From: Thalassiosira profunda
Lineage: Eukaryota > Bacillariophyta > Thalassiosirophyceae > Thalassiosirales > Thalassiosiraceae
DNA: 24,617 bases
Assembly: GCA_036939355.1 (NCBI GenBank)
Contig: JALLAP010000048.1
Span: 1 to 24,617 of the forward strand
Reading direction: 5' to 3'
The notes under the pieces are model-generated. The model made no database searches. It worked only from the letters and a program-made list of their open reading frames with translations, and was not told the origin of the DNA. The position numbers and the translations under genes are program-made. Positions 17,841 through 24,617 of the stretch are shown here, piece after piece. Numbering within the stretch: position 1 is the first letter of the stretch; the number at the start of each line of letters is the position of its first letter.

Positions 17841-19895
17841 ATGCCCTCTCGTAAGAAGGACCGCGGAAAACAACGCAAGGCGGCCAAGCAGATCAGCAAT
17901 AGGCTCGCCGGGAGAGCGTCTCCCATGGATTTGCAGGAAGTAAATTGTGCGGCTTTGATGCTCCGAGAATTGCAGGCTTTGGGGTGCCGCATCAACCCCA
18001 GAAACGGGCTCATAGACAACCCTTGCTTCAGCCATATCAAAGGCGACACCGATGTTGATGCCAAAGTCACTCGATTGAGAAATTTCGATAGGGGATTACT
18101 GAGTGACGAGGAGAGGCAGGAGCTCGCTGAAAATTACGTCCACAATTACGCACAGGACCTACTGGAGGGGGATTTTCTCGGAACGAGCGTCGTCCTTCGC
18201 AATATGGTGGACCCTCATCTCGATCAACAACTGTCAGATGCGATGGTCAAAGCGGATATCCACTTTCCGGTGCTTCACTTTCTCAACCAATCTGCCAAAT
18301 CTCTCTCTTATGCATTGCCGGGAAAATGTGAGGACGAATCCAAAAAGATGCCGTACATTTGGGTCGCCACCCTTCGCACGCTCGTGCAAAATGGAAGTTC
18401 AGCCGAGACGACGGAGGCTGCGCGGCTTGCCTTAGCAAAGGGGATTGGTCCATTTGTGGTGACGATGATTGACAACAAAAGGGAATTATTTCAGAGCAAC
18501 AATGCTTGGCACCTGTGTTTAGCGATGTTCTTCAGTCTTGTTCGAGGACTTATGGAGTCAAGAGAGGGATTCTTGGCGATGATATCATACGAAGGTCTGC
18601 TACCCTTTGTTGCCCAGGCGAGTTGTTGGGATCAAAGTCGTGAGGATATCGCATCTGAATCCGAAAGTCTTTGTCAACTTTACCATGATCGTGGCACGGG
18701 ACCGGGACCGGAACCATTGTCTTTGACCTGCTGCGAAGCTCACAATAATCTCTCCTTGGCTATGCACAAGCATCGTGATGTCGTACAGGAGGATGTGATG
18801 AGAGGAGCACTGGATCAAATTGCGTGCAGTCCACTGTTGAGCAACGACCCTAATTGTACGGATTCAACGTTGGTGGGTCTAGTTCGAATGCTGGACAAGA
18901 GCAGCGACCGCGATTTCCTTTTCGAGAGCATCATTTGGCCCTTGCTTCTAGAGCATGGATACGTTGATGCTGGGGTGATTGCTGAGCTGATCGAGTACGG
19001 GAAAGGCAACCAGTCGATGGAGACCGCCGAGACCGTGCTGAATTTGATGGTTGCAATCCTCGGCCGGGACAACAATTACGAGCATATCAAAATGATTGAC
19101 AGCCGATACGCCACGGCGGTTCGTCACGGACTGATCGAATTCTGCATCGATGCTCTCGTCGCGTATGGAGATGAAAATGACAACGAGATTGGCGAGGATC
19201 TATATTGGATCGCTGACGGACTTCGTTCAATGGTAATGCACAGCAAGACGTCGCGGTCCCTGCGTGAGAGAAAAGCTGAGATCGGGACGGCTCTTGACGC
19301 ACTGCGGAAGATATCTGTGTCTCAGTCCAATGAGATCTGCAGTCTGATCGTTGATGCGATTGATGCGAGTGCGCCCGCTATATGTTGCAACTGCCTTAAG
19401 GAGGTCGACCGGAAGGACTTGCTTTACTGCAAGCGCTGCGGCGTGGAATGCTACTGCTCACTCGCTTGCCAAGCCGAGAGTTATGCGCTGGGTCATGACA
19501 GGCTCTGCGAGGAAGAGGTAGAATTTATGGATGGCTTGAGGGAAAAAGGTCTTAGCGAAACGGAGCTAAAGAGAGTGGCGATGTTGAGCAGCAACCAGGT
19601 ATTGAATGGATGTCAATTTGTGCGAAGGAAGGCGGCAGAATTTCTTGATGGTGCGGGTAACATCGCGGAGGTGAGGATTCATTTTGAAGACTTCCCTCCG
19701 GATGTCGAAGTGACCAGGGACACAATCACTCCGGGTGAATCTCCTCCTGACAGCTTGAAGTGCACATTCATCGTGCCGGTGTATTACGGCTTTGCAGAGA
19801 AGGTCGACCTGGTAGAGAGTGTCCTAGCGAAATTCGTCTCCCGGAGATCATTGGAGGGGTTGATTCTATCGAGGCAAGGGGACAACGAAAGGTAG
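17841..19895 (+). CDS. MYND zinc-finger protein
   Basis: A single exon of 684 residues. It opens with a short basic stretch, MPSRKKDRGKQRKAAK, which is why ATG 17841 is preferred to the in-frame ATG at 17727. Residues 30-510 are mainly helical with armadillo-like character (for example the block containing LALAKGIGPFVVTMIDN), but no exact repeat is evident. A MYND finger spans about 515-556: C515-x2-C518, C530-x2-C533, C537/C539, C543, H552 and C556, the full C-x2-C...C-x2-C...YC-x3-C...H-x3-C set. The last 130 residues are unassigned. MYND fingers bind Pro-rich peptides and act in chromatin or signalling complexes; the partner here is not known. Base composition is visibly less GC-rich than the chromatin gene on the left, and there is no intron, as in many diatom members of such families. 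Confidence 0.85.
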   Translation: MPSRKKDRGKQRKAAKQISNRLAGRASPMDLQEVNCAALMLRELQALGCRINPRNGLIDNPCFSHIKGDTDVDAKVTRLRNFDRGLLSDEERQELAENYVHNYAQDLLEGDFLGTSVVLRNMVDPHLDQQLSDAMVKADIHFPVLHFLNQSAKSLSYALPGKCEDESKKMPYIWVATLRTLVQNGSSAETTEAARLALAKGIGPFVVTMIDNKRELFQSNNAWHLCLAMFFSLVRGLMESREGFLAMISYEGLLPFVAQASCWDQSREDIASESESLCQLYHDRGTGPGPEPLSLTCCEAHNNLSLAMHKHRDVVQEDVMRGALDQIACSPLLSNDPNCTDSTLVGLVRMLDKSSDRDFLFESIIWPLLLEHGYVDAGVIAELIEYGKGNQSMETAETVLNLMVAILGRDNNYEHIKMIDSRYATAVRHGLIEFCIDALVAYGDENDNEIGEDLYWIADGLRSMVMHSKTSRSLRERKAEIGTALDALRKISVSQSNEICSLIVDAIDASAPAICCNCLKEVDRKDLLYCKRCGVECYCSLACQAESYALGHDRLCEEEVEFMDGLREKGLSETELKRVAMLSSNQVLNGCQFVRRKAAEFLDGAGNIAEVRIHFEDFPPDVEVTRDTITPGESPPDSLKCTFIVPVYYGFAEKVDLVESVLAKFVSRRSLEGLILSRQGDNER

Positions 19896-20040
19896 ATTTT
19901 GGTGTTCATAATAGAGATTTCAGCTTCGTTGCCTTCCCTCAAATCCAACTCCTCCTAATCTTTTTGTTTGGGCTAGCACTCTCTTGACATGGCCGCCAAT
20001 GCGTTGTCCATCCATTTCAATACAATCCACCATCCTAATC

Positions 20041-21042
20041 CTAGCAAAACGACGAGGCCACGGTGGCACCTCCCTCGGGCCGGACCGCCGGCGCCAAGGC
20101 GCCTGCCAACTCCTGCGCCCGCGTCCGCTGAGTGAAGTGCGCCACCCCCACCAGCACCGCGGGCATCCTCCGCCGCGCCTCCTCTTGCGCCGCCCGCTTC
20201 TTTGCCTTCTCTTGTCTTGCTTGGAGGGTGAACTTTTGCACCGCCGCAGGCATGCGCGCCACTTCTTTTGGGGCATCGTTCGCCCCGGCCTTCTCCCGCC
20301 TTTGGAGCGCGCGGTACACCTCGGCCGTCCTGGTGAAGTGCCGCACCGCCTCGGGCATTTGCGCCTCAGCCAATTTCCTCTTAGCGTGGATTTTGGCGTC
20401 CCGTTCCTCCGCCGCCAGCCTTGTAAAGTGATCTATGGGCAGCGGCCGCATCGGCTCCCTCTGCCACACCCGCGCACGGGCCGCCTCGATTTCGTCTTTC
20501 CTCTTCCGTTCCAGATTGGCAAAGTGCCTTGCGGCCACGGAGCCAGGCGACGGAGGGTCCTTCCGCGCCTCCCTCCTCTCCTTTTCCTCCTCAGCCACCA
20601 TGTTGGCGAACTCCTCAATACCAAGGGGCGCCTCGGACGTTTCTTCGGCCGCCATCCTCGCGAACTTTGGAATTGCAATGGGCGCCTCATCTACTGCATC
20701 ACTCGCATCCCTCTCATCTTCCTCACAAGCATCATCACGCGCCCCGGGGCTGGACTGGGCCGTCTCGGATCCGTCCCGCGCCTCCTCCTCTTCGGCCGCT
20801 AGGCGGGCGAGGCGCCCGACGGCCAACTGGAGGGCGAGCACCCCCGCGCCCAGCTCAGATGTGTCATGCCCCGGCTGAGACCGCTCGGGCTGCCGCGGCC
20901 CGTCGTCAACGGCGGCCGGGGCCTTCTTCCGCCGGCCGGGAGAGGCGGTGGGCGAGAGGGAGGGGAGCCGGACCTTCATGGCGGCGTGGTGGAGCGCTCC
21001 TCGGGAGTTGTGAGCGGTACAGCGTCTCTCTCCGCTCGACAT
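20041..21042 (-). CDS. Protein of unknown function built from a degenerate HFxxxA repeat
   Basis: A single exon of 333 residues with an ATG at 21042. I do not recognise the family. From residue 70 onward a unit of about 15 residues recurs, centred on (V/I)xxF(A/T)xxAxEE. Examples are IAIPKFARMAAEE (121), LGIEEFANMVAEE (140), LPIDHFTRLAAEE (201), MPEAVRHFTRTAE (229), MPAAVQKFTLQAR (264) and the last at about 293 with AHFTQRT. Spacing is usually 29-35 residues. Units 4-8 are joined by Arg/Lys/Glu-rich helices, so the whole is probably a long charged helix array. No signal peptide or membrane span is visible. A first basic segment (residues 1-55) precedes the repeats. It is convergent with the MYND gene and divergent from the Pro/Thr-rich wall protein. 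Confidence 0.7.
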   Translation of the reverse strand: MSSGERRCTAHNSRGALHHAAMKVRLPSLSPTASPGRRKKAPAAVDDGPRQPERSQPGHDTSELGAGVLALQLAVGRLARLAAEEEEARDGSETAQSSPGARDDACEEDERDASDAVDEAPIAIPKFARMAAEETSEAPLGIEEFANMVAEEEKERREARKDPPSPGSVAARHFANLERKRKDEIEAARARVWQREPMRPLPIDHFTRLAAEERDAKIHAKRKLAEAQMPEAVRHFTRTAEVYRALQRREKAGANDAPKEVARMPAAVQKFTLQARQEKAKKRAAQEEARRRMPAVLVGVAHFTQRTRAQELAGALAPAVRPEGGATVASSFC

Positions 21043-21423
21043 GACGGCTTTGCCCCTCGCGTTGTGCGGCTTTGCTCATTTTTTGAGATCTACCTACTGT
21101 AGGAATCAGTATCTAGCAGCGTCACGGGTCCTGCTCGAAAAAATGAGCCGAACGGAGAAGCGGCAGAGGTGAACCGACATCCAAACAACGTTCCATGACT
21201 GAAACGGCGGTCAAGCATCGATTGAGTGGAGGTGCCGCATTGTAGTGCTACCAAGCACACCCTCAGTGATCGGGGTTCCAAGGCAGAGGCTCGACCACTT
21301 CAATAGATAGCGTTGACTCCGTTTGCCGCAGATTGGATACCCTGCTGAGCACAACAACTCGTGCACTTGCCGGGGGTATCAACCACCCCATCTGGCAAAC
21401 GATAGGATAGATATCATACCGTG
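21043..21423. promoter_or_regulatory. Divergent intergenic region, repeat protein and Pro/Thr-rich wall protein
   Basis: This 381-nt spacer separates two divergent starts. It contains the palindrome CCTAC-t-GTAGG at 21093-21103, close to the start of the minus-strand gene. No coding region is supported, and no TATA box stands out. Confidence 0.45.
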
Positions 21424-24400
21424 ATGGCGAAAATGCGCCGACGAAGCGCCGTGGGGCTCCTCGCCGCCGCCCTGTCCGTCGCGGGGGCCGCAACCGCCGG
21501 GAACACTCCCGCCCGGCGCTCGTTGCAGGACGATCTGGGCGACGGCACCGCGACAACAGGCTCTCCGACGTACTGGCCGACTTACCTCCCCACCGTCTCC
21601 CCGACGGACTCGCCGTCGAGCGGCCCGGCAATTGTGGAAGAACTGCCGGTGTCGACGCCGGCCCCGGTCGACCCTCCGGCGCCTCCTCCGTCGGGCGGCA
21701 ATACGCGGAACTGGGGACCGCCGACGGGCGACAACGCGCTCGCGGGCGTCAATGCCACCACCTTCGTCTGCGGATCGAACTACGCCGACGCCTCACAAAA
21801 CTGCACGGTCAACCCCGGCTGCAGCCCGACGGGAGACGGCTGCCCTCCCGAAAATAGCGTCTGCTTCGCCATCCCGGACGGCCAGTGCTTCGGCCCGCCC
21901 ACGACCAGCCCAAGCCCGAGCTCTAGCCCGAGCGCCTCGGGGCAGCCCACCCTCGCCCCCCAGAAGGTGTGCGGCGTCAACCAATCCGCCGCCAACGCGA
22001 ACTGCGACGATCCAACCAAAGGGTGCCTTGCGGACAATAGCTGTTTGGACAGCAATGAGGCATGCTTTACTGTGAAGGGAAACGAGTGCGGGACGCCCCC
22101 GCCCACGAAGGCGCCAACGCAGGTGCGTTTGGACGTTGACTTACATTTGTGATATGTTTGTGTGTCAAATCTCAATGTGCATTCTTTGCAATCAAAGGAG
22201 CCCACAAAGCAGCCGACAAAGCAGCCCTCGAAGCAGCCGTCAGAGTCTCCGGTAGCTGCCACACCACCACCGACTGGACCAACGAGGAGCCCCACCGGCC
22301 AACCCACAAAGCAGCCGAGCACCACCGGCAAACCCACAGCGAGTCCGGTGCAACAAGCCCCGCCGGCCCCCGGGGATCCCACGAAGAGTCCGACCAGCAG
22401 ACCCACGAAGCAGCCCATCACACCGGCCCCCACCAAGTGTGGGATGCCTCCTCGACCTTCCGGGAAGCCCCACGGCGGCTGGCGCAGCCTCGGGGGGTGG
22501 GACGACAACGAGTGGGGCGATTACTGGCGGCGCGGCGGATCCGGAAAGTCGGGAAAGGCGTCCGGCGGAAACAGCCGCTCGTGGGGCGGGGGCTGGAAGC
22601 CAGCGACAAGGAGGCCCACGCCGCCGCCGTACCCGACGTGCGCGCCGACGCCGGCGCCAACGGATCCGACGCGGACGCCGACAAATCGACCCACGGTGAG
22701 TTATGGCGTGACCTTTTGGTTCCATTGCCGGTCTTTTGTACCTTCATCTTACCCAATGTTGCACTGCGCAGCGGCAACCGACCGTCCCCCCCACCGGAAG
22801 ACCCAGCCGGCAACCAACCGCCAAGCCGACGGTGAGTGTGTTGTTGTGAATATGCATTCCATCCATACCCCTGGCATACTTTTGCTCACTCTCTCGCGTT
22901 CACTCTTTCAGGATCGGCCAACGCTCTCGCCATCATTGAGTCCTACGGTAAGCGACTCATCACGATATCTTCGCGAGTTTGGCTTGTCACAATTCTTCTA
23001 ATAACTGACGAACTTGCTCCCCGAATTGCGACACAGCTTTCGCCGACGCTCTCTCCGACCCTCACGCCGACCCTCTCGCCCACCCTGGCGCCCACTGTGA
23101 GTAGACAGGAACTTCAGATAGCGCAGATTATACGATCTGGCCAGTTCATGCATCCGTATCAAACACTCTCGCTGATTCTTATTTGCACTTCGTATCTCTT
23201 CCTCTTGATACCCGGCAGCTGACGCCAACGCTGTCCCCAACGCTGGGCCCAACGGTAAGAATTGCAACCCTCTTGACACATGCAAACATTTCTTGCGTGC
23301 CTGACACGTCTCTCCTCTTCTCTCGATGACCTTCAGCTTTTGCCGACCCTCACGCCATCTCTGGGCCCCACACTATCTCCCACGATTGCTCCGACCATTG
23401 TAAGGATCACTTGCTTTGATTAGACTGCCTACTTCCCTGCACAACGAAAGATCTAACTCGCTTTATTGCTCTTGCGACACACAGCTCCCGACACTTGACC
23501 CTACCTTTGAGCCAAGCCTCACTCCGACCGTAGCGCCGACCTTCAACCCAACGACCGATCCCACGGAGACGCCGACGGATGCTCCGACCACCACGGCCTC
23601 GCCCACGCAGATTGGTGGGCTTCCCGTCACGCGGAGGCCCACGCAAAAGCCCACGCCAGATCCGAACGAACCAGTGCCCCCGGCCCCGAGTACGGAAACG
23701 AGCGAGGATACGACGAGCGAGGACAAGTGGAGCCCCGGATGGAGTCCCAGCTGGTCGTCCGGAAAGTCGGGCAAGGGAACCTCTGGAAAGTCAGGCAAGG
23801 GATCGAAGAGGGGCAAACGGAAGAAGCATCGTCCGGATGGATGGAGCTGGTCGGCGTCGTCTTCGTCGGGAGATATCAATGCGACATCGACTGATGGGTG
23901 GAGTGGCAGCGGTGGAGGCCACAAGCCAAAAGCCGACAAGGGCACGTATGTGCCCGAGGAGCGATTTGGCCACTGGGGTGGCAAGTCGGAGAAGGGATCA
24001 GCAATATCCGATTCCAACTCGACCAGGACGGAGGACGAAACGGGGAATGATGAGTGGTACGGCGCCATCAGCAAGGTCAGCAAACAACCCGACTTTGCGG
24101 CCAAGATCAAACCAAAGACGGGATACAAGAAGAGCGCGAGCTCGGGATCGAAATCTGGGAAGGGTTCGAAGGCAGGAAGCAGCTTCAGTTACGCAAATTC
24201 CAGAGATGACGTTGGCTGGAGTGCCTCTTCTGAGGACGACAGTGCAGCGAACAACGAAGAAATGGCGCCTGACGAGTCCTCTGAATCCGGAGAGGGCGCT
24301 GGGGTAGCAGCCGAAGAAGGCGAAGCGAGAATGTCAGCCAAATCTGCCAAGTACGATGGCACCAGTGCCTCCTCGCAGTGGGCCTACGGGCTTCCGTCTG

Positions 24401-24617
24401 GTTCCAACCAACACACGGAGGTGTACTTATCCGCCAAGTCGTCCAAATCCAGCTCCAGCGAATCTTCTTCCTCGTCGGACGATGCCCCCTCAATACGGTC
24501 GAAGGCGGCCAAACCCATCACGAAGAACTTTGATACCCCGACATTTGCAGGCGATTCGCCTGGAGGAGTTTCGTATGCGGGGTATCGACCAAAGGGCCGA
24601 GATTCGGAATCACTCGC
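21424..24617 (+). CDS. Secreted Pro/Thr-rich, SGK-rich cell-wall-type protein, 3' end beyond window
   Basis: Eight exons are predicted: 21424-22122, 22198-22695, 22772-22831, 22912-22947, 23037-23096, 23219-23254, 23337-23399 and 23485->24617. All junctions are phase 0 and the frame is open to the edge. The protein starts with a signal peptide (RRRSAVGLLAAALSVAGAATA) followed by RRSL, an Arg-x-Leu site. Two six-Cys modules follow (C116-C155 and C183-C222; C-x10-C-x5/6-C-x5/6-C-x6-C-x7-C). A long PT-rich region comes next (PTKQPTKQP, then PTLSPTL), interrupted by a Gly/Trp-rich block (GWDDNEWGDYW, SGKSGKA). The last exon has PT repeats, then Trp/Ser/Lys blocks (GWSPSWSSGKSGKG, SKSGKGSKAGS) and acidic Ser-rich sequence. 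The style is that of diatom wall proteins such as pleuralins, silaffins and cingulins. A structural or silica-associated role is inferred. Confidence 0.8.
22772..23399 (+). repeat. Array of five short in-phase exons coding PT repeats
   Basis: Exons of 60, 36, 60, 36 and 63 nt are separated by introns of 80, 89, 122 and 82 nt. Each exon is a multiple of three, begins at a codon boundary and codes PTLS/PT units. The 60-nt exons are followed by GTGAGT donors and the 36-nt exons by GTAAG donors, and the two 36-nt products are alike (RPTLSPSLSPT and TPTLSPTLGPT), which suggests duplication of a two-exon unit. Confidence 0.8.

Noticed and set aside
22149..22835. 228-codon plus frame over the Pro/Thr-rich exon 2
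   Set aside because: It is an off-frame shadow. The PT/SGK frame continues the secreted protein in phase 0 across eight exons.
1..24617. tRNA, rRNA, transposon or CRISPR features
   Set aside because: No B-box-like tRNA signature, reverse transcriptase or transposase motif, terminal repeats or regularly spaced repeats were found on reading both strands.

Overview
The window is eukaryotic nuclear DNA. Its genes carry short GT-AG introns (63-134 nt) and lie close together on both strands. Two genes encode secreted Lys/Ser- and Pro/Thr-rich proteins with SGKSGK-type motifs, acidic leaders and Arg-x-Leu sites, the style of diatom biosilica and cell-wall proteins. A MYND-finger protein begins with a short basic stretch (MPSRKKDRGKQRK). 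Together these suggest a centric diatom, perhaps of the Thalassiosira group. That assignment is inferred from protein style, not from a database match.

I resolve ten protein genes. From left to right they are: (1) <1-5288, minus, a very large chromatin protein that runs off the left edge and has MBD, BRCT, Tudor-like, RanBP2 zinc-finger and CXC domains; (2) 6643-7869, minus, and (3) 8733-9769, plus, a head-to-head pair of PAS-like paralogues; (4) 10147-11061, minus, an Mpv17/PMP22 family membrane protein; (5) 11556-12773, plus, a secreted KS-rich protein with a DOMON-like C-terminus; (6) 13239-13937, plus, a VKOR family oxidoreductase with a 20-nt microexon; (7) 14089-17224, minus, a DNA cytosine methyltransferase-like protein with Tudor-like modules; (8) 17841-19895, plus, a MYND zinc-finger protein; (9) 20041-21042, minus, a protein of unknown function built from a degenerate HFxxxA repeat; (10) 21424->24617, plus, a secreted Pro/Thr-rich, SGK-rich wall-type protein that runs off the right edge and contains an array of tiny in-phase exons.

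The genes mostly alternate in strand, giving four short divergent intergenic regions (381-863 nt) that probably act as shared promoters. No transposon, tRNA, rRNA or CRISPR was seen. Genes 1 and 7 form a plausible chromatin theme (a methyl-CpG-binding-type reader and a methyltransferase-like protein within 9 kb of each other). Genes 5 and 10 form a cell-wall theme.

The most unusual items are the domain set of gene 1, which is recovered only when an intron is removed from the middle of its BRCT domain; the 60/36/60/36/63-nt exon array of gene 10; the altered catalytic motifs of gene 7; the silaffin-like/DOMON combination of gene 5; and the repeat protein of gene 9. All splice sites were predicted by eye from GT/AG signals, phase and domain continuity.
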